This document shows, piece by piece, positions 1 to 9,025 of a stretch of DNA of 64,000 nt. This DNA comes from Polynucleobacter asymbioticus (lineage in GTDB: Bacteria > Pseudomonadota > Gammaproteobacteria > Burkholderiales > Burkholderiaceae): the NCBI RefSeq assembly GCF_018687575.1, contig NZ_CP061297.1:434001-498000 (forward strand), in the 5' to 3' direction. Position 1 is the stretch's first letter. Every line of letters begins with the position of its first letter. The notes under the pieces were generated by a model. That model had not been told where the DNA came from and did not search any database. It was given only the letters and a program-made list of their open reading frames with translations. The position numbers and the translations under genes were made by a program.

Positions 1-1262
1 TTGTTTACAACGTCGAGATGATTAAAGACATGCTCGATGGCAAAGTGGATTCATTGCATTTTGATGAAGCTTGGTTGCCGCATGCCGCATTCCATCCTTT
101 CTACAAAGACATGCATGCTATTGGCAATGATCGCAAGCGTACTAAGAAGAGCTTGATGTTTGCTACCCAATCCACTCACAAGTTATTGGCTGGCCTCTCA
201 CAAGCTTCGCAAGTATTGGTGCAGGATGCAGAAGAGCATAAGCTCGATCGCGATTGCTTCAATGAAGCCTATTTAATGCATACCTCTACCAGTCCACAGT
301 ACGCCATCATCGCTTCTTGCGACGTATCTGCTGCCATGATGGAATCTCCTGGCGGCACTACCCTGGTTGAAGAATCTATCGCAGAGGCCATGGACTTCCG
401 TCGCGCAATGCGTGAGGTGGATGATAAGTTTGGCGCGGACTGGTGGTTTAAGGTTTGGGGTCCAGATCATCTCACTGAAGAAGGTATTGGCGAACGTTCA
501 GATTGGATTTTGGAGCCCAATGCTAGCTGGCATGATTTTGGTAATGTTGCCAAAGATTTCAATATGCTTGACCCCATCAAGGCGACAGTAGTGACGCCTG
601 GTTTGGATGTTGAGGGTAACTTCGGTTCTATGGGTATCCCGGCGAGTATTGTTACTAAATACTTAGCTGAGCACGGCGTGATCGTAGAGAAGTGCGGTTT
701 GTATTCCTTCTTCATTATGTTCACCATCGGCATTACCAAGGGTCGCTGGAATACTTTGGTAACTGAGTTACAGCAATTTAAAGACCACTTTGATAAGAAC
801 GCTCCTTTGTGGAAAGTATTGCCAGAATTCGTTGCGAAACATCCGCGCTATGAGCGTGTTGGTTTGAAGGATATCTGTCAGCAGATCCATGAGTTCTACA
901 AGAGCCGTAACGTAGCCCGCATGACCACGGAAATGTATACCTCAGACATGGTGCCAGCGATGATGCCTTCAGAAGCTTGGGCGAAGATGGCGCATAAAAA
1001 AGTAGATCGCGTGCCTTTGGATCAACTGGAAGACCGCATTACTGCGATGCTGGTTACTCCGTACCCTCCAGGTATTCCATTATTGATCCCAGGTGAGCGC
1101 TTTAATAAACGCATCATTGACTATCTCTACTTTGCCCGTGACTTCAATGAGCAATTCCCGGGCTTTGAAACTGATATTCATGGTTTGGTCAAAGCAGATA
1201 TCGATGGACGCAGTGAGTATTACGTTGATTGTGTGAGACAAGAGCCAGATATCACCCTGTGA
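1..1262 (+). CDS. Orn/Lys/Arg decarboxylase, C-terminal part (5' end outside window)
   Basis: The reading frame is open from the first bases of the window (frame of position 3) to the TGA at 1260-1262, so the start lies upstream. The 419 or so visible residues are the C-terminal half or more of a fold-type-I, PLP-dependent basic amino-acid decarboxylase, a family of usually about 750 residues that makes cadaverine, putrescine or agmatine. The PLP lysine is in the motif QSTHKLLAGLSQAS (about 170-215). Just before it is the FDEAWLPHAAFHPFY stretch typical of the family, and the C-terminal domain with PPGIPLLIPGE is present. Substrate choice among ornithine, lysine and arginine cannot be read from this fragment. 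A strong bidirectional terminator follows directly. Confidence 0.9.
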   Translation, partial: VYNVEMIKDMLDGKVDSLHFDEAWLPHAAFHPFYKDMHAIGNDRKRTKKSLMFATQSTHKLLAGLSQASQVLVQDAEEHKLDRDCFNEAYLMHTSTSPQYAIIASCDVSAAMMESPGGTTLVEESIAEAMDFRRAMREVDDKFGADWWFKVWGPDHLTEEGIGERSDWILEPNASWHDFGNVAKDFNMLDPIKATVVTPGLDVEGNFGSMGIPASIVTKYLAEHGVIVEKCGLYSFFIMFTIGITKGRWNTLVTELQQFKDHFDKNAPLWKVLPEFVAKHPRYERVGLKDICQQIHEFYKSRNVARMTTEMYTSDMVPAMMPSEAWAKMAHKKVDRVPLDQLEDRITAMLVTPYPPGIPLLIPGERFNKRIIDYLYFARDFNEQFPGFETDIHGLVKADIDGRSEYYVDCVRQEPDITL

Positions 1263-1280
1263 TTAACGACTGCTTAATAA

Positions 1281-1306
1281 AAAACCACCTATGGGTGGTT
1301 TTTTAT
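1281..1306. terminator. Bidirectional rho-independent terminator
   Basis: The stem AAAACCACC / GGTGGTTTT closes on a TATG-type loop and is A-rich on the left and T-rich on the right, so it can end transcription from both sides. It ends the decarboxylase gene and overlaps the last codon of the TRAP permease gene on the other strand (stop at 1303-1305). Confidence 0.85.
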
Positions 1307-2835
1307 TTACCTGGTTTATCTAGTTGAAAAACTACCGGTGCATCTTCATCCACTTTGCTTACAGGTGCCTCAGATTTAAGCTCATCACCCTCAGTGAAAT
1401 TAAAGTCTTGACTCTCCACTACTGCTGCAGGCTTATCCAGGAGGGTAGTCACTAGCGCTGGAAATGCCGCCACAATTACTACCATGATGAGTTGCAGGAC
1501 AACCCAAGGTAATGCACCCCAGTAGATATCGCTACTCTTGACTTCTTTTGGCGCAACGCCACGCAAATAGAACAGCGCAAATCCAAAAGGTGGATGCATA
1601 AATGAGGTTTGCATATTGACGCAGAGTATGACGCCGAACCACACTAGTGCAGCGCTGGCGGCTGCCTGGGGATTGCCATTCATGGAGGCGAGCAATACTG
1701 GTGCAAGCAGTTTGACTGCGACTGGTGCAAGTAGCGGCACTACGATGAAGGCGATTTCAAAGAAGTCTAAGAAGAACGCCAAAAAGAAAACAAACAGATT
1801 TACCGCTACCAAGAATCCAACCCAGCCGCCTGGCAGATTGGAAAATAACTCCTCTACCCAGTGACCGCCATCAACTCCCTGAAAGACAACCGAGAAGCAG
1901 GTGGAGCCAATCAAGATGAAGATGACCATCGCAGTAATGCGCATGGTGTTTTGATAGGCCTCTTGTATCAATCCCCTGAGATTAGGAATGCTTGCCCTAC
2001 GTATCCAGGCTAAAAGTAATGCACCCATTGCACCCATCGCACCAGATTCAGTGGGGGTGGCAATACCGGTCATGATGGTTCCCAGCACCAAGAAAATCAG
2101 CACTGCCGAGGGAATGATCCCCATGAGGCACTTCTTCCAGAGCGCCAAGCCCTTAAGGGTAAGTTCGTTTTCTGGGGCGGCCGGTAAGTAGTCGGGTCTA
2201 AAACGAGAGAGGAAGAATGTATAGAGGGCAAAAAGACCGATTTGCAGTAGCGAAGGACCCCAAGCGCCGAGATACATGCTGCCCACATCAGCGCTGCCGC
2301 TTTGAGTCTTTAACTGGTCAGCCAACACAATCAACACCAAAGAGGGTGGCACTAGCTGGGTAATCGTCCCAGAAGCCGCTAAAACGCCTGTAGCGTAGCG
2401 CATGTTGTAGCCATAACGCATCATCACTGGCAGAGAGATCATAGCCATAGCGATCACCTGAGCAGCTACAGTGCCAGTAATCGCCCCGAGAATGAATCCC
2501 ACAATAATCACTGAGTAACCAAGACCACCCCGAATACGCCCAAAGAGCTGCCCCATAGAGTCCAGCATTTCTTCGGCAAGGCCACAACGTTCTAGGATGG
2601 CGCCCATGAAAGTAAAGAAAGGAATTGCTAGTAAGAGATCATTGGCAAGTACACTACCAAAGATGCGCTGAGGAATGGCTTGCAAAAACGGCATGCCAAA
2701 GAAATTCTCAGCAATTGCAATACCAGCAAAAAATAATCCTGCAGCCATCAAAGAAAAAGCTACCGGAAAGCCAATCAACATAAACACAATGAGTCCGCCA
2801 AACATGAGCGGTGGCATCCATTCAAGCGGAATCAT
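1303..2835 (-). CDS. TRAP transporter large permease (DctM type)
   Basis: The 510-residue protein is almost entirely hydrophobic, with about 12-13 membrane segments. It begins with the PPLMFGGLIVFMLIGFPVAF stretch typical of the large (M) subunit of tripartite ATP-independent periplasmic transporters. It is longer than the usual 430 residues because of extra hydrophobic sequence around residues 330-390 and a charged 40-residue tail, as in the branch often named after mannitol or chloroaromatic compounds. Its start overlaps the end of the small permease gene by 4 nt (ATGA), so the two are translated together. No periplasmic DctP-type binding protein is encoded in the window, so the substrate is unknown; organic acids are typical of the family. 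Confidence 0.9.
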   Translation of the reverse strand: MIPLEWMPPLMFGGLIVFMLIGFPVAFSLMAAGLFFAGIAIAENFFGMPFLQAIPQRIFGSVLANDLLLAIPFFTFMGAILERCGLAEEMLDSMGQLFGRIRGGLGYSVIIVGFILGAITGTVAAQVIAMAMISLPVMMRYGYNMRYATGVLAASGTITQLVPPSLVLIVLADQLKTQSGSADVGSMYLGAWGPSLLQIGLFALYTFFLSRFRPDYLPAAPENELTLKGLALWKKCLMGIIPSAVLIFLVLGTIMTGIATPTESGAMGAMGALLLAWIRRASIPNLRGLIQEAYQNTMRITAMVIFILIGSTCFSVVFQGVDGGHWVEELFSNLPGGWVGFLVAVNLFVFFLAFFLDFFEIAFIVVPLLAPVAVKLLAPVLLASMNGNPQAAASAALVWFGVILCVNMQTSFMHPPFGFALFYLRGVAPKEVKSSDIYWGALPWVVLQLIMVVIVAAFPALVTTLLDKPAAVVESQDFNFTEGDELKSEAPVSKVDEDAPVVFQLDKPGK

Positions 2836-3383
2836 TGCAGGGGCTTTTCATAATGGAGATCGGCGGCAGGCAATGTCTCTTTACCTTTGAGGGCGCCAAT
2901 ACGTTTAATCATTTCCGATAGGCCTTGAAGGCTCAGCATGAAAAAACCAAAAGGTAGTACAAACTTAATGGGGTAGCGCGATAAACCGCCTGCATTGAGT
3001 GAATGTTCTGAGACTAACCATGAGGGATAAAACAACGTCGTCCAAGATAGCCATGTAAATAATATGCAGGCTGGCATCAAAAAGACAGTCAAACCAAAGA
3101 GGTCGATATAAAGACGTCCGCGATCCGAAAGCTGCGAGTAAATTAAATCGACTCGAACATGTTCATTGCGTTTGAGAGTGTATGCGGCACCCAGCATGAC
3201 AGCAGCAGCAAAGAGGTACCACTGTAATTCCAGTGGCCAGTTGTTGCTGATATCTAGACTGTAGCGGAGTAGGGCATTGGTGGCCGATACGACGCAAGAT
3301 AGCAATATCATGATGCTGGCCATCTTGCCCAGGAATTGATTTAGACGATCAATTCCTGTTGAGAGCGTTCCCCAAAAGCCCAT
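2832..3383 (-). CDS. TRAP transporter small permease (DctQ type)
   Basis: The 183-residue protein has four predicted membrane segments and the PLELQWYLFAAAVMLGAAYT and NEHVRVDLIY motifs characteristic of DctQ small subunits, which join the large permease in the inner membrane. Its ATG (3381-3383) lies only 5 nt after the argH stop, and its end overlaps the dctM-type start by 4 nt. argH, dctQ and dctM are therefore probably one transcript. Pairing with argH suggests, but does not show, a link to amino-acid or dicarboxylate traffic such as fumarate, the other product of ArgH. Confidence 0.88.
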   Translation of the reverse strand: MGFWGTLSTGIDRLNQFLGKMASIMILLSCVVSATNALLRYSLDISNNWPLELQWYLFAAAVMLGAAYTLKRNEHVRVDLIYSQLSDRGRLYIDLFGLTVFLMPACILFTWLSWTTLFYPSWLVSEHSLNAGGLSRYPIKFVLPFGFFMLSLQGLSEMIKRIGALKGKETLPAADLHYEKPLQ

Positions 3384-3388
3384 GCAAT

Positions 3389-4807
3389 TTAGAGATCTGC
3401 ACGACCCCGTTTGATTGCAGCCAGCACTTGCGCTGGAGCTGTACCGCCAGCATGTTGGCGAGAATTCACAGAACCATCTACGGTCAGCAAGGCAAAGACA
3501 TCGTCACCCATTAACTCAGGACGATTGTCTAAGCCGCAAGCAAAGCGCAATTCAGGCAGGCTGAGGTCGGTGAGCATGCAATTGCGACCAACGCAGGCTT
3601 TCACAGCATGAGCCACTGCTTCATGAGCATCACGGAAAGCCAAGCCTTTCTTAACTAAGTAATCAGCTAAGTCAGTTGCAGTGGCGAAACCTTCTTCAGC
3701 AGCAGCTTTCATCACATCCGCTTTGACTTGTATGTGCGGAACCATGTCAGCAAAGATGCGCAATGTATCTTGTACGGTATCAACTGCATCAAACAAAGGC
3801 TCTTTGTCTTCTTGGTTATCTTTGTTGTATGCCAATGGCTGGCTCTTCATCAAAGTTAATAAAGAAATCAAATCACCATATACGCGACCAGTTTTTCCAC
3901 GAGCTAATTCAGGTACATCGGGGTTTTTTTTCTGCGGCATGATCGAGCTGCCGGTGCAGAAGCGATCCGGTAGATCGATAAAACCAAAGCGTGGACTAAG
4001 CCATAGCACCAGCTCTTCAGATAGGCGAGATACATGCATCATCAAAATAGATGCGAACGCACAGAATTCAATCGCAAAGTCGCGATCCGATACCGCATCA
4101 AGCGAGTTATTGCAGATGCCATCAAAGCCTAGAATCTTGGCCACCTGCTCGCGATCAATTGGGTAAGTTGTTCCGGCTAAAGCGGCAGCACCTAGCGGCA
4201 GTCGATTGAAGCGGGCGCGAAGATCTGATAGGCGGCTAGCATCACGACTAAACATTTCGTAATAAGCCATCAAGTGATGACCAAAAGTAATTGGTTGCGC
4301 TACTTGTAAGTGAGTATGGCCAGGCATGATCGTGGCAGAGTGTGTCTCTGCAAGATCGAGCAAGGCGATGCGTAAAGTTTTGAGGGTGGCAGCGATTTGA
4401 TCAACACTCCCACGTAACCAAAGACGCAAATCTGTAGCTACTTGGTCATTACGTGAGCGACCAGTATGAAGACGCTTGCCAGCATCACCCACCAATTCAG
4501 TGAGACGGGCTTCGATATTCAGGTGTACATCTTCTAAGGCGAGTTGCCAGTTGAATTCTCCAGCCTCAATTTCACCTTTGATCTGAGCCATGCCTTTTTG
4601 GATATCTGCTAAATCTTGGGCGCTGATAATTTTTTGGGCGGCTAGCATCTCAGCGTGCGCTAAGGAGCCGGCAATATCGACTAAGGCAAAACGTTGATCA
4701 AAGCCAATGGAAGCGGTATAACGCTGTACCAGTTCGTCAACGGGTTCGTTAAAACGCGCTGACCAAGCTTGGGCTTTGTTAGAAAGGGAATTTTTTGATG
4801 AGCTCAT
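3389..4807 (-). CDS. argH: Argininosuccinate lyase
   Basis: ArgH splits argininosuccinate into arginine and fumarate, the last step of arginine synthesis, in the cytosol. The 472-residue protein has the fumarase/aspartase-superfamily signature [16 protein letters not shown] and the [17 protein letters not shown] motif. The frame is open 27 codons further upstream, but those extra residues are unlike the family and would run into the divergent hemC start. The ATG at 4805-4807 ([19 protein letters not shown]) is the better start. A TATACT hexamer lies exactly 6 nt before this ATG, so the mRNA may have no leader. dctQ-type and dctM-type genes follow in the same direction. Confidence 0.95.
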   Translation of the reverse strand: MSSSKNSLSNKAQAWSARFNEPVDELVQRYTASIGFDQRFALVDIAGSLAHAEMLAAQKIISAQDLADIQKGMAQIKGEIEAGEFNWQLALEDVHLNIEARLTELVGDAGKRLHTGRSRNDQVATDLRLWLRGSVDQIAATLKTLRIALLDLAETHSATIMPGHTHLQVAQPITFGHHLMAYYEMFSRDASRLSDLRARFNRLPLGAAALAGTTYPIDREQVAKILGFDGICNNSLDAVSDRDFAIEFCAFASILMMHVSRLSEELVLWLSPRFGFIDLPDRFCTGSSIMPQKKNPDVPELARGKTGRVYGDLISLLTLMKSQPLAYNKDNQEDKEPLFDAVDTVQDTLRIFADMVPHIQVKADVMKAAAEEGFATATDLADYLVKKGLAFRDAHEAVAHAVKACVGRNCMLTDLSLPELRFACGLDNRPELMGDDVFALLTVDGSVNSRQHAGGTAPAQVLAAIKRGRADL

Positions 4808-4819
4808 AAACGCAGTATA
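4808..4819 (-). promoter_or_regulatory. Candidate -10 box abutting argH (leaderless start)
   Basis: On the minus strand TATACT is followed by GCGTTT and then the argH ATG, which puts the expected transcription start on or next to the A of the ATG. No good -35 hexamer is visible 16-18 nt upstream and no Shine-Dalgarno sequence is present. Confidence 0.45.
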
Positions 4820-4850
4820 TTGGTGTAGGTCTTTGATTATTTTAAATGTT

Positions 4851-5831
4851 ATGTCCCAAACCCCCATTTCCAGCTCTACCTCCCCCAAATCTGGCGCCCC
4901 TCAGCGCCTGGTAATCGCCTCCCGTGAGAGTCGACTCGCTATGTGGCAGGCTGAACACGTCCGAGATTGTCTTAAAAGGCTCTATCCAGCTTGTGACGTC
5001 CAGATCCTGGGAATGACTACCCGAGGTGATCAAATACTGGATAAGGCCCTCTCTAAGGTGGGTGGTAAGGGCTTATTTGTGAAGGAACTCGAAACCGCTC
5101 TAGAGGATGGTCGAGCTGATTTGGCGGTGCACTCCCTGAAGGATGTGCCCATGGTCATGCCTGAGGGTTTTAATTTGTCCTGCGTCATGGCACGGGAAGA
5201 TGCGCATGATGCCTTTGTCTCAAATGACTACGCCAGCCTAGAAGATTTGCCAAAAGGTGCCGTGGTCGGCACCTCCAGCTTGCGGCGTGAGTCAGTACTG
5301 AGATCGAAGTTTCCGCATTTAGTGATCCAGCCTTTGCGTGGCAATTTAGACACTCGCATGGGCAAACTCGATCGTGGTGAATATCAGGCCATTATTTTGG
5401 CTGCCGCCGGTCTCAAGAGATTAGGTTTGGAGAGTCGTATTCGTGCACAACTGCCGATTGATCCTTATACGCCGGCTGCTGGGCAGGGCGCGCTCGGTAT
5501 CGAAACTTTGAGTCAGCATCCCAATATTAAAGAGTGGCTTGCGCCACTCAATGACCTGCCAACCCTCTATGCAGTGACTGCTGAGCGTATGGTGTCACGC
5601 CAATTAGGTGGCTCTTGTGAAGTGCCTTTGGCTGCCTATGCCACCTGGGATCAAGATCACATGAACATTCGATCTTTTGTTGCCAGTGTCGATGGCACCG
5701 CAAGTTGTTTGGCTAGCGCACAGGGCACTGTGAAGAGTTTGCAAGATGCTGAAGCGCTAGGTCTTTCTGTAGCGCGTGATCTGATTTCTCAAGGCGCTGA
5801 GCGTTTATTGCCTAACGGTTTGCCTAAGTAA
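4851..5831 (+). CDS. hemC: Porphobilinogen deaminase (hydroxymethylbilane synthase)
   Basis: HemC joins four porphobilinogens into hydroxymethylbilane in haem synthesis. The sequence shows [19 protein letters not shown] at the N terminus, the [19 protein letters not shown] and [12 protein letters not shown] motifs, and [13 protein letters not shown] with the cysteine that carries the dipyrromethane cofactor. The frame is open from 4776, but that would start inside argH on the opposite strand. The ATG at 4851 gives a 326-residue protein of normal length with a short Ser/Pro-rich lead. hemD starts 6 nt after the stop, so the two form a hemCD operon, divergent from argH across only 43 bp. Confidence 0.95.
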   Translation: MSQTPISSSTSPKSGAPQRLVIASRESRLAMWQAEHVRDCLKRLYPACDVQILGMTTRGDQILDKALSKVGGKGLFVKELETALEDGRADLAVHSLKDVPMVMPEGFNLSCVMAREDAHDAFVSNDYASLEDLPKGAVVGTSSLRRESVLRSKFPHLVIQPLRGNLDTRMGKLDRGEYQAIILAAAGLKRLGLESRIRAQLPIDPYTPAAGQGALGIETLSQHPNIKEWLAPLNDLPTLYAVTAERMVSRQLGGSCEVPLAAYATWDQDHMNIRSFVASVDGTASCLASAQGTVKSLQDAEALGLSVARDLISQGAERLLPNGLPK

Positions 5832-5837
5832 AACTCC

Positions 5838-6647
5838 ATGAGTAATAAGACCATTGTCATTACCCGTCCTAGCGGACAGGCACGTCAATTGTCGGAAGCG
5901 CTTCAGGCAAGCCTGCTCAAGAGTGGCTTTACTTCAGAAAGTGCACCTAAGATTATTTCCTTACCCTTACTGACGATTGCCCCGAGGGGTGATGATGTGT
6001 TGGTAGGGCAGATCAAGATCGCACTCAAGACGGCAGACTTAGCCATCTTCGTGAGTCCGAATGCCATTGAATGCACGATGCGATTACTCGAGCAATCTTG
6101 GCAGGGTTTCTCTGACCAGCCGTTGCCAATTGGGGTGATGGGGGGTAGTAGCATGTCCGCCCTCAAAAATCATGGAATTGGTATAGAGGGCAATCCCACA
6201 GAAGTCATTCTTCCTCAGAATAATGCGCAGTGGGATTCAGAGGGCTTGTGGGCTGAACTACAGAAGCTGGGCTGGGATTGGTCCACCAAGAAAGTCATTA
6301 TTTTCAAAGGTGAAGGTGGCCGCGATTGGCTAGCTGATACTTTAAAAAATGCTGGTGTGCAAGTTGAGGCATTCTCAGTTTATGCACGCGTACCCTTAGA
6401 TCTCAACAGTCCTGCCTGGAATGCAATCCATGAGATGGATTTTGCACAATCTCTTTGGCTTCTGACCTCCTCTGAGGCAGTGCGCTATTTAGGCCAGGCA
6501 AAATTGCCACTCGATCTCGCAACTGCCATTTGCCCGCATCACAATATTACCGATACTGCAGAGCAAATTGGTTTTGGTGAGGTGTTTACCTGTGAGCCTG
6601 GAGATGAAGCTCTGATTGCTGCATCCCAAGCTTGGCTAGCTATTTAA
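5838..6647 (+). CDS. hemD: Uroporphyrinogen-III synthase
   Basis: HemD closes hydroxymethylbilane into uroporphyrinogen III, inverting ring D. The family is poorly conserved, but the 269-residue protein has the expected two-lobed pattern: an N-terminal TRPSGQARQLSEAL, FVSPNAIE near residue 75, IFKGEGGRDWLADTLKNAGV near 155-175 and LLTSSEAVRYL near 205-215. Its place directly after hemC is the usual one and makes the call secure. Its 3' end overlaps the convergent ubiC end by 4 nt. No terminator separates the two. Confidence 0.92.
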   Translation: MSNKTIVITRPSGQARQLSEALQASLLKSGFTSESAPKIISLPLLTIAPRGDDVLVGQIKIALKTADLAIFVSPNAIECTMRLLEQSWQGFSDQPLPIGVMGGSSMSALKNHGIGIEGNPTEVILPQNNAQWDSEGLWAELQKLGWDWSTKKVIIFKGEGGRDWLADTLKNAGVQVEAFSVYARVPLDLNSPAWNAIHEMDFAQSLWLLTSSEAVRYLGQAKLPLDLATAICPHHNITDTAEQIGFGEVFTCEPGDEALIAASQAWLAI

Positions 6648-7216
6648 TTGCGGTGGTAGTTGAGCAAAGCCGGCAGAAATACTTCGCTCACTAAGAGTGG
6701 GCGCCCTTTAAGTTGATATAGCGTACGTCTTGCCCAACTCACTGTCGGGAGCTCTGGATATTGCTGAAAACATTTTTTCCATAAGACGCTTTGTTTATCT
6801 AAGCGAGCAATTTCACGGAGCGGTTTCTTTTTAGCGTGCATGCGTGTTTTGGCAAAGAGTACAGCGCCTAATGGCTTCTTGCCTAAGCGCAGAACCTCAT
6901 GATTGCTACCGCTTGAGCTGCTGGTGGGGATGATGCTGTGTGCCATCACTAGCGGGATGCCGTCAGCACAAAGCAGTACCTCTCGAATACGACAACGTTT
7001 GATTCTGAAATGAAAATAGCGACTTTCGTCGCTATTCAGGTTTTGGCGGCAATCTCGCAGCACTAGTACTTCTAGCTTCTGTCCGATTGCACGTTCAATT
7101 TTTTGGGTTAAAGAACCAGTATCACTGAGCCAAGGCTGCCACTCGCGTGGCGCTTGATGCAGTTCACCGGAATCGACTCGATTCCATGCAGAACGGAGAC
7201 GACGACGGTGAAGCAT
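6644..7216 (-). CDS. ubiC: Chorismate--pyruvate lyase (UbiC family)
   Basis: UbiC removes pyruvate from chorismate to give 4-hydroxybenzoate, the first step of ubiquinone synthesis. Family features in the 190-residue protein are WQPWLSDTGSLTQKIE near the N terminus, a central RIREVLLCADGIPLVMAHSI, the PLGAVLFA loop and the C-terminal RRTLYQLKGRPLLVSEVFLP. The ATG (7214-7216) sits 2 nt after the stop codon of the RNA helicase gene. It is therefore read from the same transcript and probably coupled in translation, an unusual partner for ubiC. No prenyltransferase gene (ubiA) lies beside it. Confidence 0.85.
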   Translation of the reverse strand: MLHRRRLRSAWNRVDSGELHQAPREWQPWLSDTGSLTQKIERAIGQKLEVLVLRDCRQNLNSDESRYFHFRIKRCRIREVLLCADGIPLVMAHSIIPTSSSSGSNHEVLRLGKKPLGAVLFAKTRMHAKKKPLREIARLDKQSVLWKKCFQQYPELPTVSWARRTLYQLKGRPLLVSEVFLPALLNYHRN

Positions 7217-7218
7217 TT

Positions 7219-8772
7219 TTAGTTGCCGCTAAAGCTTCTGCGTTGACCGCCAGTTTTGGGTTTAGCAAAACGTGGACCAGCGGACGGACGTGAGTCACCA
7301 GAGCGATTACCACCAGCAGGACGTGAGTCACCTGAGCGTGCAGGGCGTGAATCAGCAAAACGGTTACCACCAGCAGGACGTGAGTCACCAGATGGACGGG
7401 AATCACCAGAGCGAGATTCAAAATGATTGCCTGAGCGATTGCCACCGCCTCCGCCACCAGAACGAGACTCTGAACGAGCGCCTGAACCATAACGACCACC
7501 GCCACCACCAGAGCGATTGCCGCCGCCAAAGCCGCCACCAGAGCGACCGCCACCTGGGCGACCACCGCCACCACCAAAGCTAGGCTTGGCTTGTGGCTCT
7601 AAGCCAGCGATGACTGAGGCAACGATATCTTGCTGTGTAAAGCGTTCGATATTGCGAATCTTGGCGCGATCACGATGTTCAACCAAAGTGATAGCAACAC
7701 CATTGCGACCCGCACGACCAGTACGACCAATACGATGCGTATAGTCTTCTGGTTTCATTGGTAAGCCAAAGTTAATCACGTGACTAATACGTGGTACATC
7801 GATACCACGAGCCGCTACGTCAGTCGCAACCAAAATCTTGGTGTGACCTTTACGCAAAGACTCCAGACGACGCATACGAACAGCTTGAGGCATTGCACCG
7901 TGCAAGGCACTAGCTTCGTAACCATTGGCACGTAATGTGTCAGCAATTTTTTCGCTTTCAACTTGAGTGCTTGCAAACACAACAGCTTGGTCCAAAGAGG
8001 CATCAGCCAAAATGTGCTCAAGCAATTTATGCTTGTGTGACATGCTGTCAGCCCAGTGGAGCTTCTGCTCAATGTTTGCGTGCTTTTCACCAGCATGAGC
8101 AAGCTCAATACGTTTGGCGTTAGTAGTCAACTCGTTTGCCAAAGACATAATCTTTGGAGCAAAAGTTGCAGAGAACATCAAAGTTTGGGTGCGAGCAGCG
8201 CAACGCTTATCAATTGCCTCAAGATCATCAGCAAATCCCATGTCGAGCATGCGATCAGCTTCATCGATAACGAGTTGTTTAACGTCATCCAAGCGAATTG
8301 CTTTGCTGTCGGTCAAGTCGAGTAAACGACCAGGAGTTGCGACAACTAACAACGCGCCTTTCAGGGCTTGGATTTGCTTGCCGTAAGGCATGCCACCCAT
8401 AACGGTTGCAATGCGGATACCTTTCATGCCACGAACTAAGTTCACTGCATCTGCGGCAACCTGTTGAGCTAATTCACGAGTAGGGCAAAGCACCAACACT
8501 TTAGGTTGTGCGCGGCCTGGTACAGGTGAGCCATTCGGGTTGTCTTCGATGAGTTGATTAATCAAAGGCAATAAAAAGGCTGCGGTTTTACCGCTACCGG
8601 TTTGGCTGCTGACCAATAAGTCACCACCAGCAAGAGCAGCAGGAATAACCTGAGCTTGTACTGAAGTAGCTTGGGTGTAACCCAGCTCAGCAACGTTTTT
8701 AAGGAGTGATGCCGCGAGGGCAAAATTCTGGAACTCAGTTCCAGTAGGATTGGTTTCTTTAGAAAAAGTCAT
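7219..8772 (-). CDS. DEAD-box RNA helicase, RhlE-like, with Gly/Arg/Ser-rich tail
   Basis: This ATP-dependent RNA helicase is likely involved in ribosome assembly or mRNA turnover, especially in the cold. Motifs in order are the Q-motif region (FQNFALAASLLKNVAELGY), SSQTGSGKT, PTRELAQQ, TPGRLLDL, DEADRMLDMGF (a DEAD box), SATF, and HRIGRTGRAGRNG. After about residue 400 a low-complexity tail rich in Gly, Arg and Ser carries repeated GDSRPAGGNR units and ends in RRSFSGN. The frame extends 26 codons upstream, but the ATG at 8770-8772 (MTFSKETNPTGTEFQNF) matches the family and leaves a structured leader untranslated. ubiC follows after 2 nt. Confidence 0.92.
   Translation of the reverse strand: MTFSKETNPTGTEFQNFALAASLLKNVAELGYTQATSVQAQVIPAALAGGDLLVSSQTGSGKTAAFLLPLINQLIEDNPNGSPVPGRAQPKVLVLCPTRELAQQVAADAVNLVRGMKGIRIATVMGGMPYGKQIQALKGALLVVATPGRLLDLTDSKAIRLDDVKQLVIDEADRMLDMGFADDLEAIDKRCAARTQTLMFSATFAPKIMSLANELTTNAKRIELAHAGEKHANIEQKLHWADSMSHKHKLLEHILADASLDQAVVFASTQVESEKIADTLRANGYEASALHGAMPQAVRMRRLESLRKGHTKILVATDVAARGIDVPRISHVINFGLPMKPEDYTHRIGRTGRAGRNGVAITLVEHRDRAKIRNIERFTQQDIVASVIAGLEPQAKPSFGGGGGRPGGGRSGGGFGGGNRSGGGGGRYGSGARSESRSGGGGGGNRSGNHFESRSGDSRPSGDSRPAGGNRFADSRPARSGDSRPAGGNRSGDSRPSAGPRFAKPKTGGQRRSFSGN
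7307..7389 (-). repeat. In-frame direct repeat in the helicase tail
   Basis: An identical 26-bp sequence occurs at 7307-7332 and 7364-7389, 57 bp (19 codons) apart, and more diverged copies flank it. It encodes the GDSRPAGGN-type repeats of the RNA-binding tail. Such repeats can gain or lose units, so tail length may vary between strains. Confidence 0.8.
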
Positions 8773-8780
8773 GCTATTAC

Positions 8781-8896
8781 ACATCCCGTTCAAGGGATGT
8801 CTCCGTGTATACACTCTCTGTTTTTTATTGAGTGTGATGGTCAAAGGCATCGACCATCAGACAGGCGGCAGCGCGTTTTTTAAACTTCGGTGTTTA
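8781..8896 (-). promoter_or_regulatory. Structured 5' leader of the RNA helicase gene
   Basis: Between the likely promoter and the ATG lie several short inverted repeats. ACATCCC/GGGATGT (8781-8800) is 9 nt from the ATG. GTGTATACAC (8805-8814) competes with ACACTC/GAGTGT (8811-8835). GATGGTC/GACCATC spans 8836-8858 and TAAAC/GTTTA spans 8881-8896. On the mRNA this is a chain of hairpins. It could bind the helicase itself or change with temperature; that role is inference. Confidence 0.55.
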
Positions 8897-8964
8897 TAAC
8901 TTCTAAACGGTACGCTGAAATATAGCTGGGGGGCGATGAATCAAATTGCTTTAAAAAGCCTCCT

Positions 8965-8993
8965 ATTATGGCATTTTGAGAACCTAATTACAA
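8965..8993 (-). promoter_or_regulatory. Candidate sigma-70 promoter for the helicase-ubiC transcript
   Basis: Read on the minus strand, TTGTAA (8988-8993), a 17-bp spacer and CATAAT (8965-8970) form a good sigma-70 promoter. The start would be near 8958, giving an untranslated leader of about 185 nt. Confidence 0.5.
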
Positions 8994-9025
8994 GGGTTTT
9001 CCCGAATTAATTGTGAGCAATCTGG

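Noticed and set aside
7280..7420. CRISPR-like spacing of repeats
   Set aside because: The repeats are in frame at a 57-bp step, encode GDSRPAGG units, and the material between is related coding sequence, not unique spacers.
7164..7577. Val/Ala/Leu-rich 137-aa open frame on the minus strand and a His/Gln-rich frame on the plus strand
   Set aside because: Both are shadow frames created by the Gly/Arg/Ser repeats of the helicase tail.
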